Source: Linepithema humile (Eukaryota > Arthropoda > Insecta > Hymenoptera > Formicidae). From it: a DNA stretch of 64,000 bases. A program made the translations under genes and the position numbers. Numbering within the stretch: position 1 is the stretch's first letter; every line of letters begins with the position of its first letter. Shown in pieces: positions 26,981 to 40,400 of the stretch. The notes under the pieces were generated by a model. That model saw only the letters and a list, made by a program, of their open reading frames with translations, was not told where the DNA came from and made no database searches. Where the stretch lies: assembly GCF_040581485.1 (NCBI RefSeq), contig NC_090134.1:5146001-5210000 (forward strand). Reading direction: 5' to 3'.

Positions 26981-29319
26981 CCTGACTGTTTTCCTTCGTC
27001 GACGTCAACGAAAGATTTGCGGAAGTAGATAAAACCAAACGAGCAAAGGGGGAAGGTAAATTCTCCGCGTTCGTAGTATTAGAGAGCAATAAAATGCGAA
27101 TTCGGATCGCCTGAGTGGTCGTAAGCCGGATATCGACTATTACATACAAACTGTTTCACATAAAATAGACGCACGCTTACAAGGTCGTTTACTTCACCAG
27201 ATTTCGAGTCGGCAGTTTTGTTACGTTTCTGCAGTATGTCTGATTTCTATCTCAACACTGAACATCTTCCGCAGTTTAATGGCCATAACAAGTCGTTTCA
27301 ACGCAAAGCGGATATTCGAGGTTTTATAAAAGAAAGTAATTCAAATCTTCTTACGTTAAATTCATGCAGTAAGTTTTGAATAAGAAGTACTAGAGATCGT
27401 AAGCATATAATAATATGCGAAAATACGCTTTTCCAAATATTATAAAAAAACATATAGGATTGCATAGTTGATAAAAAGAAACTATCAGATAAATAAGCGT
27501 AATTCATATAAATGTGGAAAAATTTGAAAAAGTGAGATTAAAGCTTTTAGCTTTTAAAATTTGCAAAAGAAAAACTTATGATCAGCAAAGTCAAATAAGT
27601 TCTCCGAGAGTAACGATAAAAATGAGTGCGAGCGCAAAGTACGCAAGCTGTAACAACCATTCGATTCTATTCCTGAATGGGACGAGTGCTTTATTCATTC
27701 GCCGAACTATAGAAAGTAAAATTCACGGATGCACATTGCTGAATCTGTCTCTGCGTCGTGCGTTCTCTGCTCTCTCATTACTCTCATTCTCGCTGCGCCA
27801 TCCGCCGCCGCGGGCGAATTTTGCAAATTGCGGCTCTCGACGAAAGTTGTCGACGGAAGTGCAGTATTATGATTGCGCACAATTAAATATCATCTATATC
27901 AAGCGTAGCGAGATGGAATAGTTGCAAGATCCCCACTCAATGCGAATATTTCCTACATGAGATCATATTTTATGCATACGTACACATAAATTTCCTTGCA
28001 ATATTACGTATGTAAAAACTGTACTATTAACTGTTTAATAAAATTTTTTTTAAAAGTCCATATTTTCTGCCACATTTCCTAATCCTGTATTTTAAAATTT
28101 TACCATAAGTTCCAAACCGTAAACTTCAAATATATTTGTTAGCTAATAATTAATGATAATTTATAATTAATAATTATTAATGTTATGCATAATAATTAAT
28201 AAATAATAAATAACCAAATATTAGCAAAAACTTATGATAAATAAATTCCTGACTTCCTCGTACACAATATTAGTTATCATTAATACGTCGCACGTATCCA
28301 GAGAGATGTCGGAGATAGAATATTATTTGAATGTACGCATTCAAAGTTAACGCCGTCCCTAGGTGGCAATATCCAGAATAGACATAACTGTCTGAGAGAA
28401 TCCGAGAGGATCCGGGAGGATTCAAGAAGATACTCGGTACCGAGCAAGTAAATATTTAATACCGCAGTCGACGATATGCGTAGTCACGTTGATGGTTTGT
28501 GCAGTTTACAGGCGCATTAGTGAGAGAGACTCAAATTGCCGACATTTCAACTGCATTATTACGGAAGCAGCGAATGAAAGCGTGTAAATACACACTACAG
28601 GTACAGCTGCACTTGTTTTGACGAACACATTTTTCTGGCAAATTTTCATCCGAAAAATTTCACGAAAATCTGATTAGCGTTATTTTTTCAAAGCTTTGCA
28701 ACTTACTATTAAGTTTAAAATTTATTTCAATAAAAATTCACGTAAAATTAAATCAATATTGCATCTAATTTACAAATTATTTTGATATTTTTTTATTTAA
28801 AAAAAAGCAATATAAAATTGACTAAGGCTTGAAAGAAACGCAGGAAACCCGAGACGTTCAGTACACATAGCCGCGATTTACAATAGGAGTATCATAGCGA
28901 GACTGCTACTACAAAGCGCATTCACCCGTTTACTGCGTAATTACTCTTGTCAATTGAGTGATCGAACACTCGCTTTTGTTCCACGCTTTAAACCGGAATG
29001 ATGCAGTCCACGAGCAGTGGACGCAAACAAAGCTACCTTAAAGAACCAATTACGTAATTATCTGTGATATCGACGATATTTTATGCGACATTTGATAGAA
29101 ACATGCTACTTGTTTCCATGTAAATATCGATCAATAAATCAGCAAGCATCGAATAATTAGCCGTTTATAATGTATTGTACAAAAAAAGACGACTTATCCC
29201 GATTTATTCTCTGTTGCTCTTGTCCTACCACGAGAAATTGAGCTGAATTCAGTTAAAGATCTCATTATTAAGTCATTTCAAGCAATCTCGAAAATGAAAC
29301 GACCCAAGTTTGCAAGTGC

Positions 29320-29337
29320 TATGCAAATATTAGCATA
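29320..29337. promoter_or_regulatory. Octamer-like partial palindrome (possible POU/homeodomain site)
   Basis: The sequence TATGCAAATATTAGCATA contains the octamer half ATGCAAAT and the inverted half GCATA, followed by another ATGCAATTA at 29,338. POU proteins bind ATGCAAAT and can dimerise on inverted halves. This is a motif match only; short AT-rich motifs arise often by chance. Confidence 0.2.
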
Positions 29338-30750
29338 ATGCAATTAGTGAATATCGAATTTACTTAAACAAGGTAAGCGTTTTACTTGAATGTCACCTAG
29401 CTATTTCGTTATTTCATAGAATAATCGATTGAACCGAAGTAGTTAAATACCTCGGCATTAAATCCCTGCGGGATAAACCTGGGAACTGTTGCACGGCACG
29501 GCGAATCTGTTTGCCCGAGTTACGACTAAAATGTTTTATGGTAATAACGCCACGGTCCTAATTGGATCGTACTGGCGTTCGGCGCCAAGTAAATCCGAGA
29601 TAATACGGCTACACGCGATAACAAAGTAACTGCTTCGTCGATACAAAATAGACGACGTTTTCGCTCTCGAAAACGCATTACGCTAACGTCGGTCGTATTA
29701 AGCGAGAATTAACGAGCAGAACGAAATCGACGATCGGTCCTTTAATCCACTTCTAAGCGAAGTTCGCACGGACGAGGTCTTTTCTATACGTATACCATCT
29801 TTCTTTCGCGCTGAATGATCCCCAGCGCGATTTTACAGTCCGCTCGCTTGTGCGCGGGGAATTCTCCCAGGAACCGAGCCACGTGGCCGTCTAACGCGTG
29901 CAAATGCAATTCGTACGGGGAACTGACTACCCCTAGATAGATACTTTGAAATGTCTGCTCTGCGTAACGTGCAATTGTCCTTAGATCATTATATTCGTAA
30001 CTTTGCTCGTTGACGATTATTGTTTGAACAATCTGTGTTTCTCCAGAATAAACGCCGTTATTTGTTTTAATATAATTCTTTTTTAATATAATTCTAGATA
30101 GTTTAAAACTAATTAGATTAGAATCAACTACAATATATAAATAAAAATTGTTATAAAAATAAGCAATAATAAAGCATATTTTGCAAAAACAAATTTAAAA
30201 ACTAAAAAAAAATTAACCTACATATATATTAAAATATAGAAAAGCAATTAATTTTTAGAATAAAATGTTAAAATGTGAAAATGTAAAATATCACTTTCAT
30301 ATGTCCTTCCCTATTAAGGTCATATTAAAGATATAAATAGTTTTCATATTAGAATTATAAATAAGCGCATCTAGTATGCAATACATAATTCATAAAAGCT
30401 AAAACGGATCATTTCATGCGCTATTAATTAAACATGTAAGTAGTGAAGGCTTCTTAAGTATCGACTATATATAATATACATATATTGAATGCATATATAT
30501 ATCAAGTATTATTAAGTATCGAGCATATAATTGGATCAGAGAGATACACCTCCAATTATCTATCTAGATAATCACCGATATCAGAACACGTACGCGAGAG
30601 CCCGGATTCTGCATGTCAATCAAGTAATAATCTACGCAGAGTCTTATTAATCGACTTTTCTCATTGCATCTCGACTCTTCGTCCGACCCCTTCTTCTCTC
30701 GAGAACCGCGAGCGCAGATACGAACCTATCACGAGTCACGCGGCTTTTAA

Positions 30751-33700
30751 TCATTGAGATCATTAATCAGGTGGAAGGGAGGAGCTCGTACAGCGAACAT
30801 GTGCGTTTAATTATGCCCAACATTTACTACCCGGATTATGTCTATCTTGCACAAGCATCGATATTTTGTCAATTCGACTTATCAAAATCACGGCAAATCG
30901 GTACAAAAAAAAATCACTTCTTTAAATGCAAAATGCATTCTCCCCGTGCGATTTTGTTTTTCAAAACAGCGGCGTTAAAAACTTCATTGTGCCACACACG
31001 TAGAGATGCGGCGCGATGTGTATTAATGGTCGATATTTACAAGCCGTGGCTACATCGATTTCGGCTCGCGCGGCTGCTCGCCGCTACCTGCGTAAATAAT
31101 CAGGCTAACCACGCAGAACGATGTTTTATTCATCGACCGGCGAGCGCGCGCCCCGGCAGGATGCGAAATTTTTAATTCACCATGAAATCTGGCCGTAGAC
31201 CGGAAGTAACCGTGTCGGCCGCCACGTCGGAGGTCGATACTCGTCGGAGATCGCAGACGATGTGAGATCGCATCGTGAACAGTTTTTTTGACGATCACTA
31301 CAAATTTCCATCGATGCAATTACGTGATTACGCCCGATGGAGCCATAATTGCGTTATGTATCTAACGCAAGATGGTCCTGTCACGTGCTCGAATCCAGAC
31401 TCCTGCGAGAGACTACCGATGGGAGTAGACCAACGTAATGTGGGCGATCAATAGACATAATATTGTCGTCCTTTTCTCTATCTATATCTCTATTCTGTAC
31501 TCTCCATTTTGAAAATGATTCTCTTTCATATTTCAATTAAATAATAAAACTATTTGTATATGTTCTGCTTTTCATAATTTTATTTCGCAATTTAATTAGC
31601 ATTTAATATTAAATATATTAAAAATTTATCAATAGTTACAAATAATTCTAAATTTTCTAGAAATTTTTAAAATCTCCACGCGTCAAAAATTTTTTTGGAA
31701 ATTAGTTTTTCTTAGATTTCTACACAACGTGCGAAAAAAGTTAAAATCAATTTTGATTAAAATAAAAAAGTTATAATTTATGTATAACGAAAAGATAAAA
31801 TCAGCACCCCAATTTTAGAAGTCCGAAGAAAAAGTTTTATCAATTATATTGAAATTCACAAATGTTGTCGTTTAATTTATCAATTTTAAGGGATTTCAGA
31901 TAGAATTTTATCGTTTTGGGAATACGCCAAATGAGCAGCTTTGCATTCATCGAATTCGCGCACGGCGGGATCATAAACGAAATTGAAATACGTGCGGATA
32001 GCGTGCGGATTGCAACAGGAGCGTTGCAGTTACGAACTTAGGTCCGTCTTCCGCGCCTGCACGTGACAAGGGTTTTCACAGCGTGATAAACACGGGTCTC
32101 TCGCGGAACACACTCGCTTACGTAACAAATCGGATTCGATCGAAGTGGCGCATCTCCCCTTGCCTGAGTCGACTCTCTCTCTTTCTCTTTCTCTCTCACA
32201 CACACATTCTTTTTTTCTCTCGCTCTTAGAGATACGCACACAAAACATTTCTAGCCACGTGACCAATTTCGCGACCGAATGACTCGTGCCTGTTCAGCGC
32301 GCAGCCGGGACTCGACAAAAGTAAAAAGTGTTTTGTTAAGCGGCAGGAATCCGTCGTAATTAATGAACCGGAGAAAGGGAAAGAGCGAGTACAGCCGGAG
32401 CTCGGGAGAGGAATGTAGTCGGGCAGCAAAAGATGAAATGCGACGTCGGTGCAAACGTGGAATTCGCGAATTAATACTAGAAATTAATGAATTAATCCTC
32501 GGAGATTTGCATCGAATGCATCGAGCGATAATTTTGATAGCTTTAGCGCCGAGATATCGCGATTGCATAGCTGATATTTTATTTATCTCCAGCCGATGAT
32601 CAATATATTCTATACCGTTCGTTAGCATAAAAGTGCAATTAAAAGCTTTAATAAACAGTGTCGCGACAGTAAAAGAGCAGAGATAACCGGGACAGCATAA
32701 ATTTTTGCATACATTCATGCATCGCGAAAACTAAATTCAAGCCGTACTATACAAAAGCTTTGATATCGGAGAAATGGAAATGAAGGTAGTAATCCAACAA
32801 GTGTTAATAACATATTTTCCGCTACACCATTGTACCGCGCTTCATTAAGCTTTATACTAGTTCCATGAATGCAGAATGATATAAACTTTCAATGAGCCAA
32901 ACGTCGGTTCCTGACTGCAGAAAATTTTTCGTTCGTTAACAATTATGCATTCGCATTCAATGGAAAAAAAGAGTCAGGAATTGGTTTAATTCTGCCATTC
33001 AGTACGTGCAAAAATTGGGATAAAATCCACACTAACAGTTACGCTTTCAAAGACGTGCGCGATTATAGCAGAATATAAATTTAATTAACTAATTTTATTT
33101 TGTTTTATTTTTAATTCTCATTCTACTGAAAAAAAATGATAGAATTACACAGCAGCTTTTAAACTTAAACAAATCATTTCAAATGTTCAGCAGTCGGGTA
33201 TCGACCACGATGTTAACGAGCGACTGTAAAAAATGAACGACGGGATAGCGGAGATTTCCGCTATCTTTATGACTCAGCAGAGGACCTATCGACCTGACTA
33301 ATGATTCCTTCATCGTTCGCAACAGTTCGATGCAGTTTGCCGCGCGTTGCGCGAAGCGATACGAACGCATAACTTCCGTTCGCCCGTCTGACCGCAAGCC
33401 CGCAAGGGGTGAGGGGAAGAAGGGCCGTGTACAACGTCGGCGTCGATCAGCCGGGACTAACTTTCCGCAATATTCGCGTTAACGGACTATGGACTGCGAT
33501 GAACTATTATTGTTTCCCTTCCTTCCCGTTCGCCTTGTTTCATCATTTCGTGGCGGCATTATCCCAACACGAATAATCTCGCGAAAGAATCGATTAGGCG
33601 GCGGTGAGAGGAATCGCCCCCCGTGATTATCAGCGTGATGAATCGATCCCAACGTTTCTCTCATTTGCGAGAGAATGAAGACGTTCGGTTGCGGTTACCT

Positions 33701-34650
33701 TGATAAAGTTAAACGAGCTTTGCGAAAATTATCCGAGCTCGGGAAGGCTATATTTACTGCCAACACTTCGCGCTATCAGCCGAGCCCGGCTCCTCCGTAC
33801 CGCCTACAGCGAACAGTCCCATTAATCGAGCAACATTAATCCCATTGACACCCGAGCGCGCTCACGAGCCGACCTATCTTCGGCGGTGAAGAATCGCCGT
33901 ACAGCTTCATTGCCGGGAGTCAGGTGGAAAGAGTGGCTGGCGCGTCCCTTAAAGAACCGAGAGGTCATTCACCTCCATTCGTCAATGCCGAAGTGGTTTC
34001 CGGAATGAGAGAGAAAGAGAGACCGAGACGGGTAGGGTCGTTTCTATCGGTTTTCTCACGAACGCGGGTGATTCTCTCGACGTGATGGTGACTTAAAGAC
34101 GTCCTCGCGGCGACGTTACGCGACGCCTGCGAAATACATGGATCAACCGAGTAAGCAACCGCTGAATTAGACGCAGCGTGCAATATCCAAAAGGAGGAGA
34201 CAAGAAAGACAGAAAATTGAGAGTAAGAGAGAGAAAAAGAGAAGGAGGAAGCGAGGACGAAAGAGAAACGGGGAGAGCTGACCGTCTCAAAGAAGGCCTA
34301 AGAACGAGCCGGGTCTTGGCCGAGCGATGAACGGCTCGTAGACCCCAACACTCGGCCCATCGTCGAGAGGTCCATAATGCACGTAACACCCTCTTCAGAG
34401 TTCCTTATTCACGCGGTGCGGCCTCGTGAAAGCTCGTAATGTCCACGGCCGGGAAGCGAGAACACGCGAAACATGGAGTGTCCGACTCCTCTCTTTCTTT
34501 CTCCGTTGCGCGCCTATAATTACGAGACGTTAATTACGCGATGAATGCACGCGCACCATAGGAGAAGTGCGTCTCTCGAGAGAGTCGTGAGCTTTCAAGG
34601 GTAATGCGGCGGATATTCCGAGTACCAGATGGTGCAGATTCCACTTTTAT
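30751..34650. other. Mixed non-coding stretch
   Basis: GC-richer patches (30,770-31,450; 32,030-32,470; 33,180-34,640) flank AT-rich DNA (31,480-31,900). The longest ATG-initiated open frame of the window is here (32,251-32,718 minus, 155 codons), with no recognised domain and a competing plus-strand frame opposite. A CT/CA microsatellite lies at 32,172-32,224. Purine-rich plus-strand DNA from about 34,195 to 34,275 keeps the minus strand free of stops. Confidence 0.45.
32172..32224. repeat. Compound CT/CA microsatellite
   Basis: CT and CTTT units (32,172-32,198) run into five CA units and then a T-rich CT segment. It produces the Arg/Glu-rich portion of the minus-strand frames at 32,030-32,266. 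Confidence 0.9.
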
Positions 34651-37288
34651 CTCTGTTAAGATCCACCAATAACGTTGTCCGCTTTAATCGGATTGAGAAA
34701 AAGGAATTGAAAATAGTTCGTAAAATTTTTGCGTTATAGTGATTTATATAAAAGTCGGGATAAACTATCTACGTCATTGCGAATTCTAAATTTAAAATGT
34801 ATCCTCTCAAAATTCTAGGCCTATTTTTATCGATTTATTCAAAGAGATTAATCAATCTTAATTCTTCATTTCTAAATCATAAAATAATATAAGAATAAAA
34901 TATCGAATTAATAATATTATTTATGTAATTTATTGCCGAAAAAAAATATTAAGGCAAAAAACATAGTTGTTTTATGTAAAATATGTATTTCGAGAATATT
35001 CGCATTTTACTACAAATTTTTCATCTACACCATTTTAACGGATTTTTCTCGCGCTTTTTAAGATGAAAGCATCGGTGCAAATAATTTTCTCGTTGCAAAA
35101 ATCTCGCTGAAATCGCGCACGATGAAAACAACCGACTTGTCTTTTTAAACATGCAAATTGTAGTAAAATGCTGTCGTTTTTCAAATTCAAAACCTCAATT
35201 GACTGTGGATCAGAGTCTCCGCCTAAACATGGATTTATTAAAGCGAGAATTTCCATAGAAATGTTCTGATTCATTCGGTGGCTCATTCATCACGCTTCCG
35301 AGAAATTGCAATAATAAGGAATTGCAGAATTCTTTTCAAACTTCAAGCCGGAAACGGTAATCGACATAAATTAAACGATTAAACAGATTTTCTCTTTTAA
35401 TTCTTTACAATCTGTCTTTTTTACGAATTTTGCGTTATCACATTTTGTTTTCAGAAAGTTAATAAATAAAAGAACAATTTTAAAATCATTTTCAAATATT
35501 GTAGAATTTATCAATTCAAAATATGTCCATTGAAAATTTTTCCTGAATAAAAATGAATATCATTAAACATATAAGTGTAGGAAATGTTCTATCTCTTACA
35601 ATATATTTTTAAAAATTGTAGAACGTAATGCGTAAACCGTGCAGATTCGCGGAAGATTAATTAGCAAGGAAGCTGCGAGAGAAATTTTCCTAGCAGATGT
35701 ACCAGATGTTAATATAGTATCGAGTGACGCAAGATCGACGGTACTTCAAGCATAGAAATTTCTCCCCAGTCGCAATCCCAGTTGGATTTCTACCTCTTCT
35801 CGCGGCACAATACCACCCTCTGGAATTCCTCTCAACGACGCTCGATCGAATGCCACCCGATATTCCATGACACTACGCCTACTAGCTATAAGCATTGCCG
35901 TTCCCCTCGGGCACGCGTCTAGCAAAACCGAGCGGCGTACAATATATCGAATACGCAACACGTATCCTCGGTAACGCAAGTATCGCAATAGACGAGCACA
36001 GAAACGAATGTTTGAGAAACAGGCCGGGACGTAAAAGGCGCATAAAAGTGACAAATCGCGAGTCGCGAGTGAAATACGGCGGGACTGGCCGATCGCCGTA
36101 ACTGCGTATTTATCGTCATAAGGCCGCGGATTTTGCCACGGTCGGGCGGTATCGATGGCGGCAGATTAATTTAATGGCACGAAGCGGTCTCGCGTGGCCC
36201 GGTAATTACCGTCGTCGCTGGATAAACACGGTAGTATTCGTTCATTCGCTCACGGGATTTCAAAACTCGACTGATAATCGCTCCGGATAATATATGACGG
36301 AACGCCGAAAATCATGGTAATACTCTCTCGAGGAGCATCCGCCACGTATCTCCCTTTTATATCATCGCTTTAATAATTGCGGTAGGGACATACGAAGCAA
36401 CCGGACGTAAATATAAAATGCCAATTTCATTTATAAGCTACACTAATTTCATGTTGTCAATTAGTCAATGACTGAGCACACATAATACGCGTACAGGTCA
36501 AACAAAAATGCGCATAGACTTATTACGACAGCGAATCAAAAGCTTTAATTTGTAAATAATTGCAGTAAATGATAAAAATCTATTATAAAAATACTTGAGA
36601 TATATAAAAAAATTATATACTTTTCAACAATTATATAAAATTGACTAATATTTAAACAATTGTATTATAGTAAACGATAAACTCAATCGTGATTGACGAC
36701 TTTAATAGCAAGCGGAAAAATGTCTTAATTGCGATCGTCGTCGAATTCGATCGCGCGCCCTTGATTTTGCAATGAGCGGTCCTCGGTCGCGAAATTACGG
36801 AGGAAGTATGGTTTATTGGCCGACTCGGCAATTAAATTGCAGTTTATATTGAGCCAGTCTGGGAAATCCATGAAGGGTCGTTACTGGCAGAGAGAGAAAG
36901 AGAGAAAGAGAGGACAGAGAGGTGCGAGAGGGGAACCGGGCAAACCTCTGCAAACGCGACGAACGACCCATCGTTTGCAATTAAATCAAACCAAATTACG
37001 CGCAGGAAAATGAATAATTATTGGAGATACAAGAGACACGAGCTTGCCCGAAGCCAATGCATGTCGTCACAATCTTCGTGACGACTTCCTGCAAATCGAA
37101 CGGTCAAATTGAAAGTCTAGGCTGCAAGCGAATGCATTTTCTCAAAATTTATTGGAAAATCGTAGAATTTCTTAAGATCAATATTTTGTAATATTCTCTT
37201 ATAAATATTAAAAACTCAAAAACTGGCGTTTATATTAACGCCAAAGTTAATAGAAAGTTATAGAAATAAAAATAAAAATTATAAATAT

Positions 37289-37294
<6 letters not shown>

Positions 37295-37337
<43 letters not shown>
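37295..37337. repeat. AT microsatellite, about 21 units
   Basis: Uninterrupted AT dinucleotides. It gives the Ile-Tyr run in the minus-strand frame 37,230-37,526, which is therefore an artefact. Confidence 0.95.
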
Positions 37338-37341
<4 letters not shown>

Positions 37342-38135
37342 TGCTGAGAAAAATTTATACCGATATTGCAGAATAAAATGTTATTATTATTTATAATTTT
37401 ATAAATTAAATTTAATCTTCTGTGATTTGGTTTTACAAAAATTGACTTCATTGAGTGATTCTTGACTTTTCTAATTTTTGTACTAAGCAAACTCGATATT
37501 GTGAAACAAACGGTATTGTGAATCAATGTAAAATTATCGCTTACGATAATGGCGATAACAAATTAGTGCGATTTCGTATCGATACGCTTCGATTGTTTCA
37601 GAAAGCACGAATCTCTCGGATATGACTGGATCTTGCGATGGGAATTGGAAACCAAATGTTGAATGGCGAACAACTCATTTATTGGAGAAAAAAATCGACT
37701 CGCGTTCCGCTTTTCGCATCCGGGCGTTCCATTACCGATCCGTTCGTTTATTATTCGTTGCTCGTTTCGGCGCGGGTCAGTGCGTTACGCGGCGTATTAA
37801 CGCACATGTAATATGATTCGAGTTATTTCGCCCGTCGACCGACCGAAATCCGGATTGACCGTACGCAGGACTGGCGCGACGGATATAATTAGAACGTGTA
37901 AAAAAATATACACACCGGTAAACCGATAATATGACGGATGGTGTACCGTCGACGTGCCACGTATTCTCCGATGATCCATCGATATTTGACTTCTCATTAT
38001 AGATATAAAAATACAGTACGGTCCACAAGTCTCTACATATAGCAAAGAAAGAAATCCCTGTTTATCCATTTTATCATCATTATTTTAATATTTAATTTAT
38101 ATTAATTTTTTAATTTTAATTCTTTAATATTTAAA

Positions 38136-38239
38136 ATCGCATTAAATATAAAAAAACAAAATGTTTCATAATCGCATTAAATATAAAAAATAAAATGTTC
38201 CATAATCGCATTAAATATAAAAAATAAAATGTTCCATTA
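38136..38239. repeat. Minisatellite, three copies of a 34-35 base unit
   Basis: The start ATCGCATTAAATATAAAA recurs at 38,136, 38,171 and 38,205, and each copy ends in AAAATGTT(T/C)CAT. Copies two and three are nearly identical; copy one differs by an extra base and a C. The unit is AT-rich apart from its single CG. It appears to be a local tandem duplication. Confidence 0.9.
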
Positions 38240-39300
38240 TTCTTATCTTTTAATGTTAATGCTTAATGCATTTTTATCAATGTGCCATTAATAATAAGAA
38301 TTGTTTTACAATAAAAAATGTTAGATTTTGCAATCTTAAAAGTATAACATATCTCATTTTTATATGCTCAAACATTGAAATTAGTCAACAAAATCCCATT
38401 GCGTCACATTCTTTTACGAAAAGTTTAAATAAAAAAAACAACTAAATGCTTTATTCTCTATACCTAATAACTGTTCGTATATTCCTTCCACTTATCCGTA
38501 ATCACGGTAAATTTATGAACAGTAGTGTATGTTGCACGAAATATAATTGAAATCAAACGTACATTACATTATCGGAACGCGATATTACTAAAAATTACAA
38601 TACAAAATATGAGATGTAGTATTATTTTTAACATATACAGCGACAGCTTTTATTATTACAATTTCAGGAAAATATTTCCTGCAAACAGACGTTATGATAC
38701 CATTTCCGTTGTGATAACAAATCCATCGGACAACGAATAATCGGACAAAGCAAATTCATACAATAAAGATTGAAAAATCACCATAAAATAAAGATATATT
38801 CATTCAGTTAAATAAAATCAATATTGCAGAGTTGGAAACTCGTTACATTCACGCAAAATCATCAGCGAAAGAGTATTATACGATGCGAAAAAAGAGGAAT
38901 GAAGCTGAACCGCAATCTGAGGATGTCTCTCCGCAAAGATGCATTAAGAGATCAAAAGGAATAAGACGCAGAGATGAGATCATATGACAAGCAAAATGCG
39001 AAGAAACCTACATATTCGCGACTAGAGCCCGAAACTTTACGAGCATCCATAAACCCAATGCGAAGCTGAATAGGTCGCGCAAAATACTGGAGATGCGAAC
39101 AGACACGAGACAAGTCAGACAGCTGTCGGGATGAACATTCACCGACAGCTCAACAAAAATTTCTAGCAAAGTAATCATTCGTTGAAAACCAAAAGCCTTT
39201 GATTCAAATATATGCCAGCTTAAAGCAGGTTGAAACTGCTGCAAAGAGTATTATTTTAGATGAAAAATATTAAAAAAAAAAACAATGCTTTAATTCTGTA

Positions 39301-39329
39301 TGTGTGTGTGTGTGAGTAAGAGAGAGAGA
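39301..39329. repeat. TG/AG microsatellite
   Basis: Seven TG units are followed by GAGTA and an AG run. Confidence 0.9.
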
Positions 39330-40400
39330 TTAGTATTGTATATTTCAAATTTTTTTCTTTCCTAATTTTCCACGTTTAGACATTTTTCAACGTAAATTTT
39401 AATTTTAAAAAATTTTACAATGATATAATAACGTTGTTCTCCCTTTAAAAAAAACCTCTTATTTATTATGATAAAATTAAAGTTTAAATTAAAAAAATTT
39501 ACAAAAAATTAACTAAAAGTAAAGCCGGACAAAAACAAATTCTGCAAAATTCAGTTCGTAATTAGTCAACCATCAACTAAGCCCGAGCCAAAGTCAATAA
39601 GTAATATTGCCTGTTTAGAGCGAACCAGTCGACTATGGAGAATGCTCTTCGTCCAAAATGAAACTCCGCGCTACTCTCTCCGCACATTTCCGCTCCTCTT
39701 TCGTTCGGTCACCACATTCATTTATATCCCACAAATTTTGCATCGCTAATTATTGTAAATATAAGATCGGCACCATAAAATAATAGCGTTAATTCTTGCA
39801 TCTAATAAAATTGACGCAAAAAAAAAGAGAGAGACGAAACAATTGCGAGAATTTTTATTTATATATTCTATGCCCACATATTTTTATTTTAGTGAAACTT
39901 TTTTTTTTCAAAAATAAGTATATGAACAGTATTTTATACAAATATCAAATATTTCTTATAGCAATAAATTTTTATAATTTTGTAAAATAGAAAAAGAAGC
40001 TGAAATCTTGCCAAAATAATTCAAAATCGACCTCATTTATCTAATCATCTATTATTATTAACTTGTTTTTAAATTTATCTTTAGTATTATCTTAGAAAAT
40101 TTTAATATCCTGGACAATATAAATACGTAATTATTTTCTTTCTATATTTTATCTATTTCTTCAGTTACTTCATTTAGTAAAGACTATATATATATTTCAC
40201 AGTTTATGAGGCCCACTTTTTATAAAATATACCTCGTAAAACCGCCACGACTCTTGCAACAGAAAATATTACTTAAGTGCAAGCGGCTTAAGTACTGCAT
40301 TTTTTAGTAACACATCCGCGGCCGAGTTTTCCAAGTGTGGGCAGCGTGTCTTAAAAGCGCCCGTTATTAACAGGGCTAAACATTAGTTTGGCTCAGAATT

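Larger units (their letters stand above)
25351..30750. other. Non-coding stretch with few open frames
   Basis: No gene is visible. A TA tract lies at 26,958-26,980. An AT-only, self-complementary segment built on TAATTAAT/ATTATTAA motifs lies at about 28,141-28,220. From 27,922 to 30,770 no frame of 60 codons is open on either strand, although composition between 28,290 and 29,950 is moderate rather than AT-extreme. A palindromic POU-like motif lies at 29,320-29,337. A consensus-like donor (ACAAG then GTAAGC) lies near 29,376 without a convincing exon. Confidence 0.5.
34651..40400. other. Non-coding, AT-rich with one CpG patch
   Basis: No gene is visible. AT-rich blocks lie at 34,700-35,640, 36,380-36,680, 37,140-37,520, 38,060-38,460 and 39,240-40,200. 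A CpG-rich patch lies at about 35,640-36,380. Microsatellites and one minisatellite are listed separately. An acceptor-like TTACAATTTCAG precedes 38,667 but no donor follows within a plausible exon length. Confidence 0.55.

Noticed and set aside
28141..28220. AT-only segment full of TAATTAAT motifs, suggestive of homeodomain sites
   Set aside because: The motif density is explained by low-complexity AT sequence.
30771..31175. Plus-strand frame of 134 codons
   Set aside because: It opens at a GTG codon, has no motif, and overlaps a minus-strand frame in the same GC patch.
32251..32718. Minus-strand ATG-initiated frame of 155 codons
   Set aside because: No recognised motif and mixed composition without a clear domain; a competing plus-strand frame (32,363-32,599) lies opposite. 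A translated search would be decisive.
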